Part shown: piece by piece, positions 12,101 through 22,561 of the stretch
How the letters are laid out: every line of letters begins with the position of its first letter
Position numbering within the stretch: position 1 is the stretch's first letter
From: Gavia stellata
Taxonomy: Eukaryota; Chordata; Aves; Gaviiformes; Gaviidae
Direction of reading: 5' to 3'
Assembly: GCF_030936135.1 (NCBI RefSeq)
Contig: NC_082603.1
Span: 29,079,236-29,143,235, forward strand
DNA: 64,000 nucleotides
Notes under the pieces: model-generated
Seen by the model: only the letters and a program-made list of their open reading frames with translations
Told to the model about the DNA's origin: nothing
Database searches by the model: none
Made by a program: the position numbers and the translations under genes

Positions 12101-15100
12101 TACTTCATATGCTCTTCCCTTGAGGAATGAACTAGCATCTGCTGTCCCCTGTCTCTTGAGGAAGAAACACCTTCCATGGAAAGGAGCCATGAAGCTCCTT
12201 TCATGGCTTCATTTCACACTAAGAAAGGGTTTTATTTTTATTTCACATGCTGGTTCCAGCAGAATTTGCTCTCAGGTAAAAATTTGAGTCCTGTATGTTG
12301 CTAAAGTCTTAATACTCCCTTCCTTAAGAAGCAGACTGAGGTCAAAATTGAGAATATGCATTTTTCTTAAAGGTTTTGCCCTGGCTCAAACAATTCCTTA
12401 AAGATGCCCTTCACCAAAAACATAGAATTCTATCTCAAAAGAGGCTTTGGATTGCTATGAGAAACAAAAGGAGTCAGTCAGAAACTCCACAAACGTATTT
12501 TTAAATCACAGGCATTTCTGCGGAGCTTCTAATAATACATTGGTAATGTACATTTATAGTTTTATCTGTTAATCTATTAGGAATGGCGACTTATTTAGAT
12601 CTATTTATGTTACGAATGAATTGTGTTTAAGAAATTCTCAGACTACTGAAGGATGAAAAACTAAGTCTTTAATTTAGATTCAATATGAATTAAACAGTTA
12701 TTTTAAACTAAATTGTAAAGCGGCAGATGTACACTTACTTTTACAGGTAATTTTAAGTATTAAAACATATTGTACCTGAGATGTCTTTAAAGTGAAGATT
12801 TCATCCAAACTCCTTTTGATATGAACTAGGAAATTATTTCCTTGCTTTGTGATGTCCAGATCATAAACTTCTGTCTCTTTTTTAATCATCATGCTTAGTC
12901 AGACATCCATGTATAGGAATAGCAACCTCTGTTCTCCTCCCAACAAAGGGTCTCGTAGGACACCCTATTCACATGCCATATTCCTCTTTATTCTTCTCAT
13001 CCCTTCCAAGCAAGCCACTCTGACCAAACCTTCCCTGGGTACACTAACTTCACAGAAAAAAAAAAGTGGTTACATTTTCAGTTAGAGATGTAGGATGTCT
13101 TTTGAATAGTAGATTGAATTTAAGCACACTCCTGCTTCAAATTTACACAAATTTAACTTGCAAATTCAGTGAAGAGCAGCTCTTTTCGACTATCGCCACT
13201 CAAAACTCCTACTGGGATCATTCTAAAACCTTAAAATAAAGATGATATTCTCATATTCATTATGTTTGTTTCTCAAGAGGTTATGTTGCTCAAGACATTA
13301 TTCTTTTTGCATGGAGTATAACTGTCAAATGCCAAGCTAAGAAGTAAAAAAACGGAGCTACAGCATGGAGGCACTTCTGCAAACTTTCCCTAGATGTCAC
13401 TACACTTTCTGGCTACTTTATTATAGCCTTTATTATTAAATGGAAAATTATCATATAGTTTCCTAATTTCTTCATATAGAAGAAATAGAAAACTATCATA
13501 TAGTAACCCAATTACTTCAGAGTAACAAAAGATATTCTAATTATATGCATATATTATTCTATATAATAGAATATATATAATATATTCTACTAATGTCATA
13601 CTGAAATTTGAAAATAGCTTTTCTCACGGGCTTGTTTTCACGCTCTTTTTACCTTCCTAATACTCTTCCTACCAAGTACATTGAATCTGGAGTTGCTTGC
13701 CCTTTTCCATTACTTTGTGCTGAAACCAAGTATCTCCTTAAAGATGTTCCCAAAGTTTCCAGATTCAGTTTTCAGGCATACTTTGCTATTCTTTTTCTCT
13801 TAATTTTTTTCAAAGCATGTCCTTCTGCCCTTATATTATTTTGCCACCCAAAGACTCATTTATACTATACAAATGCTACAGGAAACTATTCTGGGAATTC
13901 AAGGCAGGATTCAGGCTTGTTAGTGTTTTAGCTGATTCAGACTTAAAACAGAGTTCTGAGGACAACATCCTTGTTTCCATCCCTATGTATAACCTCTCTG
14001 TAATTCACTATTTCTTACCTGTGGAAATAGTCTTCAAAAAGCATATGCTGATTTCTACACATGAATGAAGTTTCCATATTGTCCAGCAATATGAAGACTC
14101 GCCAGGTTATTGCAAAGACTACCAAAATATCTTCAGATTTTCTAAGTATTTCAAATCTCGGTTGTGCTGAAGTCGTCATTGATTGGCTGTCCACAAGATG
14201 GGGCTTCTACAACGGAGATCTTTGTATCCACATTTAAGATTCTGATGCAAAAGCTGTGAGTGGCATCACAGTCAACAGGAACACTTTTGGCCCATGCTTT
14301 CAATTTCTGGCACAGGAACAGTCCTCACAAAAGGAACCCCACTCCCCATTTCTCACATAAAAACAATAATCCCCCCGGAAAAAACAGCAGAAAGTGATTT
14401 TACCTTGTCCTTAACCCTTGCATTGTGCTGGAGTATAGGTTATGACTCAGAGGTGATATGGGCCATTACAATCACCCTGTGTCTGGCAGAGAGTCTGTAA
14501 GGTCGTCCACTTCTACACGAGCTTTTGTGAAAAAGTACGCAGTCCAAAACACCAAGTGAAGTGCATGTTGTTTTGAGACATTTCCTAAGTCAATATGTAG
14601 CCCAATATATGAATTTCTAAAGCAGTCTGCAAGTCCACTGTTAGGATGTTCCTGTTAAGATGGTAACACCTCCAAAAAAAAGTTAGAGAAAGTAGCTCCA
14701 CAGAGTCTGTAATTTCTATAAACTTAACTGAAAGAGGGAAAAGTTTGCTGTTACAAAAACTAACTGTAGGCATGCACTTCAAAATAAATGAAAAAAATAA
14801 TTTATTCTTAGACACAAAAAAATTTGAAACATTTTTTTAAAAAAAGTAATAGACAGTACCTTTAGCTGTCTAGTTTCAGTGTGTGGGAAGTGTTTGTTTA
14901 AACAGTATGTGATTTGTTCTGCAAAAAAAAAAAACCCTCCCTCCTCTTTTGTCAGATAAGTAAGCTTTAACAATTGAGACTTTCATGTCTTACAGGAATC
15001 TCCACAAAACCAAAACCAGGACAGACTAACTGGGACTGTACAACTACCTTCTTGTATCCCTTCTTGTAGCACTAGAGAAATCAGGAAGACTTAATTTATG

Positions 15101-15709
15101 ATCAGTCCTGTTTTCTGCATGATGTAGTTGTTTTCTAGAAATTTTTGCAGAAAGCACAGTATTCTGTCAGACCACAGATGTGTTCGTGCTTGCAAAAGCA
15201 ATTACTGGTACAAATTTCCAGCCTGCTCTCCCTCCAAGAGGAGGGTGCACACACACGGACTATTCAAAAAGTAAAACTGAATTGTAAGAAGAAGAAACAC
15301 TTCTGGCCAGATAGTAAAGTTAATTTCTCAAAGACTAACTCTCCCCCAGTGCCAGAGGCAGTTGTTCACAACCACCTAATACTTTTTGTACAAAATCTTC
15401 AGTGGTTCCTCCTCACGTTCCTTCTGTTCAGTCTCCAGTAAATTGTCTTCTGCAATTCAGCCAGCTAAGCTGTCACAGACCAGAGTTTCAACAGGAAATG
15501 CAAAATAGTACCCTTCAGAATAATCATCTGGAGAAGCATAAAGTAAGAAAGTCTGAGTAGGCAGGAATTACCTGGAGAAGGATAGGGAGTGACAGTGAGC
15601 TACAAACTGAAGTCAATGATGTTGTATTGTGAAAAAGGAAGCACACTAAGTTTGATAAATGGCATTTTTGCGTGTACTAAATAATATTCTCTTTACTCAA
15701 CACTGAGGT

Positions 15710-16050
15710 TTTAACTGGGGTACTCCGTCCAGCTTTGGATGCCACGCTTACTGAAAAAGTGGACCAAAGAAAGAGTCTGCAGGACAGGGAAATGAATGGG
15801 AGAGTTACAAATCATGATCCATAAGGAAAGACTGAAACAAAGCAGCACGGTAACAGTCTTCAGATATCTAAAACCACTGCAACAATGCAGACAGGACACA
15901 TAATAAAGAGTTTGACTTGTAGTAATCTTAGATATTAGGAAAAATTTTTAAATTGCAAGGGATTAGAACACATTACCTACAGACGTCATTCAGTATCCAA
16001 AAACAGTTTAACAGTTTTCTGTTAAGGAATGACAAAGACATAGGTGATCT
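15710..16050 (+). mobile_element. Old CR1/L3-like LINE fragment, + strand
   Basis: Several landmarks of the CR1 ORF2 tail occur in order on the + strand: aaggaaagactgaaa (15821-15835), gatattaggaaaaatttt (15931-15948), and a degraded form of the usual 'tggaacaggttgcctagagaggttgtggaatctcc' segment near 15965-16000. Many substitutions and indels mark it as ancient. Confidence 0.65.
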
Positions 16051-16344
16051 TGGACTGGGACAGAGTTGTATGTCAGAGGGTCACACTCCATAGGTTCTCA
16101 TGAATCCTTCCATGCGCCATTTTATCACTCTGTTATTGCAGAAGACCTATAGCTACCTACAGGAAGAAAACAGAGATTTTAGGCTACAGGAAAAATGGTG
16201 AAAATGAGAGAAACTGGAAGACTTAGGAGAAGGTGAACAAGAGGTGTTTTAAGTTGTGCAGCAGAAAGCATATTCAACTTGGACAAATGATAAATGCCCC
16301 GATTCTGTTTCAAAGAGGAACAAGCATTTTGGATACAACCTTAC

Positions 16345-16589
16345 TGTTGCAGTGAACTGAAGGCTTTGTGAGGAACCAAAAGTCTCCAAGATAAAAGTCA
16401 AATTCAGATGAAACAGTATCACGTTCAACTTCATACTCCTCATTAGTTGAGGTAATTTTGGCTTCTGGACCTGCTACTCCAAATATCTGTCTTTTCCCCA
16501 CATCCTGAGCAGAATATCCCTGAACCCGCAGGGATGGTACCTGATGACTAACACACTGGCCACTGGTGAACTCTGGACAGAGCTCGCTC
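16345..16589 (-). other. Candidate exon, - strand (longest open segment upstream of RNF11)
   Basis: The acceptor is gcttcctgaatttgcaag. It is followed by 245 bases with 81 open codons (SELCPEFTSGQCVSHQVP to SSEFDFYLGDFWFLTKPSVH) and a donor ACA|gtaagg. Composition is typical of a secreted or ectodomain segment (paired cysteines, acidic loops). No family could be named. Open frames of this size also occur by chance in a 64 kb window, so confidence stays low. Confidence 0.25.
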
Positions 16590-17094
16590 CTTGCAAATTC
16601 AGGAAGCACTTATACACAGCAAAAAATGAAGAAAGACCAACACGTCAATTAAAATTTAAAATGAAATTAAAATTTATTAAAATTACATTAAAATTTAAAA
16701 GATAAGTTAAAACATAGATTTCTGTGTATTGAATATCTCCTACTTGTGGAACGCCAGCTCAGTACTCAAGCGTCCTAAAGCCTGTCAGGGGGATGTGTCA
16801 GCAAGTCACACTACTGCTCAAACACAACAGTTATCCTGCAGTAACTGTGATTCCTTAATATTCTGCTATTGGGAACTTCACCACCCATTCTACTTACCAA
16901 ATTTTTTACCTACTGCCATGTTTTCTTACTGGCATTTTCTAAGGATATAAGGAAGAGTGAGAATTAAAATAACACAGCAGTAATGGATCTGTTGTAAATC
17001 ACCTGAGAGAAACGAAACTATATAAACGAGTCTGGAACCTTTTGGGGTTATCTGTATATAATCTACCACAACTAAAACCATTCCTGAGACGTTT

Positions 17095-17420
17095 GACCTA
17101 ATCCGCCTTTCAAAGCCTTCAGTAAGTGAGATTCCCAGGTAATAATTTCCAGTGCTAAACTACTTCTGCAATTTGAAATAATTTCCTAACGTCTACCTTA
17201 AGTCTCAAAGTCCATCACCTCTTACCCTAGACCTACTGAACATGAAGAAAAACGTATTCCTTCTCTCTGCAGAGAAACTTTTTACATGTTTGAAGATCAT
17301 TACCACTTTTCTCAACACTTTCCTTTTCTTTAGGCTAAACAACCCCAATTCTTTCAGTGTCTCCTGTTAGATCATGTTTTCTAGGTCTCTGATCATTCTT
17401 GAAGTTGAGACTGTGGTAAT
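17095..17420 (-). mobile_element. Old CR1/L3-like LINE fragment, - strand
   Basis: Read on the - strand, the sequence shows the same old CR1 tail in order: a 'cagagaccTAGAAAACATGAtc' type block near 17371-17395, then 'aaagaattgggg' and 'ttagcctaaagaaaagg' near 17326-17360, then 'gttaggaaattatttcaaa' and a decayed 'tagcactgg' block near 17150-17195. It lies about 1.1 kb from, and opposite to, the fragment at 15710. Confidence 0.6.
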
Positions 17421-20400
17421 ATGTGGTACACTGAGAAAAAGGAAAATTGACTCCTACACAAAATTCACCATGAAGCTGGGTGACAGAGGGTTTGTTTGAA
17501 GAGGTTACTTTTGTATGATGACTGTCTGCTTTGTTGTTTGGTTTTTTTTAATGCCAAAATACATGTCCTTTTTATTCTTCGTAACATACAGTATAGGTGC
17601 CCCAGTGCATGGAGTAGGTAGGCATTACACTCCTTGGTGGTAAAACATTTTGGATCCGGGGAAAACAGTTACTATGGCAGGCAACTTATTTATGCCAATA
17701 ATGGAAAACATAACCTTAACAAGATGGTATCTTTGGGATAAATTGATATAAGTGGTATTTGTGATTCCAGGATAATTTAAGCAGAAGTTTAAGTCATTTT
17801 TAGAAACATGAGCAAAATGCTGCATCACAAAGTGCATTTCAGGGAAATATATTAGTTCCATAATTGCTTTCTAGTGCTGCATTCACTCTCAGAAAACAAT
17901 ATACAATTGTAATATATACTGAGAAATGTCTACAGTTCAGCTAAAATCAACAGAACTAAAAATAATCACGTCCATTTTAGAAGATGCTATGTTCTTTATA
18001 ACCAGATAAATTAACTCAGTCATTCCCATAATCAGATTCACATACATAATAGAAGACTGTAATTTACTTCCATTCTCCAGAGGTAGACAAGGCCTTTTTT
18101 TCCAGAAAAAGGGCTTAAAATTGTAATGCATCCTATTCACCAATGTTACCTGAGCAAACAGTGCTCCCTCTGAACCTAGGGGTAGCATGGCATGGAAAGA
18201 TTGCACTCAGAAGTTAACTGGGCTCCTGTATATGAATTGAGAAAACAATCTTATCCAGAAGAAAGATAAGACATAATAAGAGATGATAAGTGCTGGAAAA
18301 TAAGCCTGATGGAAGAAAAGGAAGTGAAAAAAGTTTTCCATGCTGAGGACAGAAAAGGTCTTTCAAAAACTTCTGTTGAGCATGACACATTAAACATACC
18401 CAAAATGTTGTCCAACAATAACATGACCATGGATCACGTAATGAAGTCACCAGAGTCTTTTATCTATAAATTAGGCAATTTATGCTGTCAATTTTGCAGA
18501 GAAACTATTCACAAGAAACACTTTTCACGTCCTCAGTGGTTTTTAGATTTTTAACTCAAAAAGAAAGAGATTTTTCGGTAAGATAGCTCATCATAAAATC
18601 ATCATCTCTGGCTAGCTCATACGAGCCTTAAGAATACAGCATTATGTAACTTGTCTCCCCTCATATCAAAAACCTCCAAAATAAAACACAAACATTCAAT
18701 TGTTTGCATCCTTTAAAAATTTTTTTCATGAATTTCCATTTTGTTTTTAAAAATACATTTCACTTAGAAGACACTAGCTGCCAAAATATGGTCAGAACAG
18801 ACCTGTGTATGACATTGTCGTTATCGAGACTTACTAGGACATTAATCCTGTACACCCGGCAAATTTCAGACTACCCCATTTCCATTCCGACAACAGATTA
18901 TAACCAACTGTTTAAATGTTTACAAGTAAGAAAAAGTTACATGGACTTAGGTTGCCAGTTCTGTATTGTTTTCTACTAATAGTATTTATGCAGCCCTAAA
19001 CCACTACATGGCTCTTTCTTCCATCTATAAGATCATTTTATGGCTCTAGAAAATCCAGTCTGCTAATTACCTGTTCCCCAAACTACGTGGGGGAAGTAAA
19101 AACCAGAGAGAACTGAAGTAATGGGTTAAACTGTCCTACGGTTCCGCTGGAAGAGAGAAACTGTACTGTAAATCACATCCTCTCAGAAAAAAGGGACCAT
19201 ATAAAACCTACTTGTGAGCCTCCAAATCTGTATAGAACAAAGATCTCCTACAGCATGAACAGCTCATAAACAAGGCGCCTGTTTTGGTCTACACTGTTTG
19301 GTCCATAGTCACCTCTATCATTCTGCATGTGCAAGGATCATCTGCGTGTCTATTTCCACAAAAGCAGATCTTTCTAAGCAGCCTCTACACTTACAAACAT
19401 TACCTACAGAAAGCAGGCACAGTGAAGCCTGCCAGCTCTGTTCAATTTTCTGCAACTTAGTACTAAGAAATGGTAAAAACAGCTCGTGTTCTCTGGACAA
19501 AAGACTCCCATCAAACGGTTATTGAGCCAGAAGGACAACCAACCTCTACCTTGCAAAGCTCTTCAGCTGCTTTCTTGTCCCCAAGCTGCAAAAAATGTGG
19601 CAGCAAAAGGAGTAGCCTCACAGTCACACCACAGCATACGCAGGGATATTAAAAGACAACATTTGTGCATTTGCGAACACAAGAATTTTTCCATTCTCCA
19701 TCTCCTGGACCGTTGTACAACTTTTGATCTGGTGGTGCAAAGCCATTATTAACGACCTACCTGGCATAACAGGAGTGAATGGTCCAGAAAACAAGTGGCT
19801 TAAACCATCACTACTTCGAAGAACCTAGTAATGACCGGTAATAGGTCTTCCTCATTCAGAACTCTCATGGGTGCAGAGTCTGTCATGTTGTAAAGCCAAA
19901 TGTGAACTGCTGCTTCCTCTTTGGTCTCTGTGAGTCCACCATGAAAAGCAGATCTCTTCCAGCATTTGACAAGTCTCCATCTTTTAAACAGAGCCCAGAT
20001 TTGGAGCATCCTGTACCTACTCATGGGAAAGTTTTAACTGGGCTTAGCAGTTATTGCTTTTGGAGATCTGCCTCGAGGTAAATAAATGCAACGCCTATAC
20101 TGTGGGACCCCAGAGTATGTCCCGGCTGTGTCCTGACTACATACCAGGATGAGACCAGAGACCCACGTTTGCACACTGGTTTCCAAAGAAAGGAAATCTT
20201 GGCGTGCCAGCCAGCACGGAGGCATCACATGCTCCCACAGGATTTCCACACTGTACAGGATCAGGCCTGCAAAGCACACTGTGGCACATGCCTGTGGTCT
20301 ACACTGAGCTACACCAACGACATAGGCTGAAGCTCCACAGAGAGAATAAACCATGAAATGACAGCTGAATAAGGAAGTCTTTCTGGTTGCCGGTAATCTT

Positions 20401-21599
20401 GTTCCTGATGTTGCCACTGCACAACTGAAAATACCAGTAACAGAGCTGGAGTCTCACCACCAGGTTCTCACAGCAGACAGCTCTGACATTGCCTTAACCT
20501 TGAAATCATGACTGGGCGAGGCAGCGGTTCGCTGGATCCTCTCCAACGATTGTCTAATTCTCCTATTATACCAAGTCAACATACTCATAGGATAAACACC
20601 CAAATGACCAAGTCATGTACAGCAGTCATTATTATTCACAGCAGCCTATTGCAATGCCTCTCCATCATGAGTGATGCTCACAATTTGTGCACCATTTTTA
20701 TTCTCAGTTTCTTAGAGAAGCCTAAAACTGTGTTTGAACCCCATAAATGCCAGTAATAACTTTTCTATTGCTACAGATTTTACACTGGGGCTGTTTAGGT
20801 TATCCATTGATAAGCAGCAAAACGGAATTCCTAAACAGTAGTAAAATGAAATCGTCAAGAAAGAACTCTCATGGATAATCGGCAAAAAGTCTGTTCCCAG
20901 GCTGAGGTCCACCACAGGACCTCTCAAATGCTTAACTGAAGATTCTAGAGCCAAATACGTCGCTGTGGACAACTCATTTGTAGATACTTTGACCTAAGAT
21001 GGAAACTCTAGTGCAAACCAGGACTAACATGTATCAGCAGAGAAGCCTGTGATAAACACCGGCCATGCTGTACTTGCATTGCAAACTGCACTTTCTAGCT
21101 GTTCTCATCTGCACCAAATGTGCTTCACTTTAAAAAATACTGCAAGAAAAATGGATTTTTAAATATTTTCCATGGTCTGAACCTGAAAGCCAGGAAGGGA
21201 TTTTGAGGAACCATCCCAGATGACAAAGCTGGAAAGAACATTTGAAGGATCATCCTGCAAAGGAAAAAAAGGGAGTGTCGTTCCCCTGTGTGTGGGTCTG
21301 TGCTAGCATGCCAACGCAGTGAAAGAGGGACATTCACTCTCTTGAAATTTGCATTTATCTACACTTATCTATACTTATATCCAAGCATGAGTAAATTTTT
21401 TATGAAGAAAAAAAAAGGAGCTGAATACATGGTTTGTCTTAGTATCTGCTGATCACATAAAAAGCCTGAAGGGCTACCCTCAGAAACATAAAAGTGATAC
21501 AAGAAGTGCCTGTTGGTTTTTTTGCTTCACGTTGGGGTTCAATGCCCTGCCCCTACAACTACAAACCTCCCAAGTAATGCCCGCGGTAAGCACCAGAGG
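17421..21599. other. Flank between the old CR1 and the RNF11 CpG island
   Basis: This is non-repetitive sequence with short open frames only. One - strand segment (about 17625-17870) stays open for 80 codons (including SKNDLNFCLNYPGITNTTYI) but has only weak acceptor and donor choices. Nothing here could be assigned to a named gene. Confidence 0.55.
19825..19927 (-). other. Candidate exon, - strand
   Basis: The acceptor tggtggactcacag is followed by 103 bases with an open frame (TKEEAAVHIWLYNMTDSAP, then MRVLNEEDLLPVIT) and a modest donor TAG|gttctt. The V-x-I-W-L-Y segment loosely recalls the ectodomain of CatSper auxiliary subunits, but only over a dozen residues. This is a hunch, not an assignment. 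Confidence 0.18.
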
Positions 21600-22298
21600 A
21601 ACCCCTTTCCTCCCTAAGAAACAACCCGGGGGTGAACCACACGCCGGGGAAGGATCCTCGGCCTCACACAAACCACCACCGCCCGGGGTGGGGTGGTGCG
21701 GGGGCTCCCTGCAGCCGCGCCGGAGGGGCCGGCGCCCCGGTGCCGCCGGCCGGGCCCCACCGCCCGCCCCTCCGCCGGTCCGGGGCGGCCTTTCCGCCCC
21801 AGCCGCGCCGCCATGCCCGGAAAACAAACAAAAACAAAGCGCTCCCGGGGGTGGAGCAAAGCGGCACCCACCATTTTGGGGGCCGGGAGGAGCCCACCGC
21901 CCCGCCAGGCGGCGGCAGCCGGGCGGACGCCCCCCCCGCTTCGCTTCGCTTCGCCCCGCCGGGGGCGGGCAGGGCTCCTCCCGCCCCGGGGCCGCAGCCG
22001 AGCGCGGCGGAGCGGGGCCTTGCTGCTGCTAACCTGGCCCGGCGGGGAGGAGTGAGAGGAGGAGCCAGGGCGGCCTGTGCGACAAAGCCCAGTGCGCAGG
22101 AAGCTGGTGACCGGGAAGCAGAACAGCGCCGGGCTGCCGCGGGGCGGGCGGACCCCACCGGAGCCCGCTGCCCCACGCCGCCCCCCCGGGGGGTGGGAGG
22201 CCAGTCCTGCCGCCCCCCCGGCTCGGGGGTCGGGGCGGCTGCGGAGCGGAGCGGGAGGCGGCCGGGCTGCTGTTAAGCCGCTTAGGGCCGGGGCTGGC

Positions 22299-22352
22299 AT
22301 GAGCCTCCCCGGCGGGGCGGCTGCGGGCTGCGCGCTGCGGCGGGGAGGCTGA
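22299..22352 (+). CDS. Upstream ORF in the RNF11 5' leader (17 codons)
   Basis: An ATG at 22299 with G at -3 opens a 17-codon frame (MSLPGGAAAGCALRRGG) that stops at 22350-22352, 86 nt before the RNF11 ATG. If the transcript starts upstream of 22299, scanning ribosomes meet this ORF first, so it could lower or regulate RNF11 translation. That is inference: neither the transcription start nor translation of the ORF is shown by the sequence, and the peptide looks like translated GC-rich leader rather than a conserved protein. Confidence 0.4.
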   Translation: MSLPGGAAAGCALRRGG

Positions 22353-22438
22353 GGGCGCGGAGCCGCCGGCGGCGGGGGCTGGCGGTCCGTGCCTGAGGAG
22401 GGGGCGGCGGAGGGGGAGCCCCGCTCCCCGGGGGGAAG

Positions 22439-22561
22439 ATGGGGAACTGCCTCAAGTCCCCCACCTCGGATGACATCTCGCTGCTCCACGAGTCCCAGTC
22501 GGACAGAGCCAGCTACGGGGACGGGGCTGAGCCGGATCAGGAGCCGCCGCCGCCATATCAG
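22439..22561 (+). CDS. RNF11: RNF11 coding exon 1
   Basis: This exon encodes residues 1-41, from the initiator MGNCLKSP to the PPPPYQ motif, and ends in phase 0 at a CAG|gtaggg donor. The ATG is the first in-frame start that gives the acylated MGNC terminus and lies inside a CpG island. Compared with the human protein as I remember it, residues 26, 28 and 30 differ (Y, D and A here; F, E and T in human). All three lie in the flexible linker before the PY motif. Confidence 0.98.

Larger units (their letters stand above)
5461..15709. other. Upstream flank between CR1 copies, no supported gene
   Basis: Apart from the CR1 fragment at 8165-8537 and the candidate exons listed separately, this stretch is AT-rich unique sequence. 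It holds a pair of alternative hairpins (12181-12208), an imperfect tandem duplication (13442-13522) and an AT-rich inverted repeat near 13564-13586. A further open segment on the - strand (about 12776-12893, donor CAG|gtacaa, peptide ETEVYDLDITKQGNNFLVHI) has no convincing polypyrimidine acceptor. Confidence 0.6.

Noticed and set aside
20034-20417. 127-codon - strand open frame
   Set aside because: No recognisable domain, no good splice borders in frame, and chance frames of this length are expected in the window.
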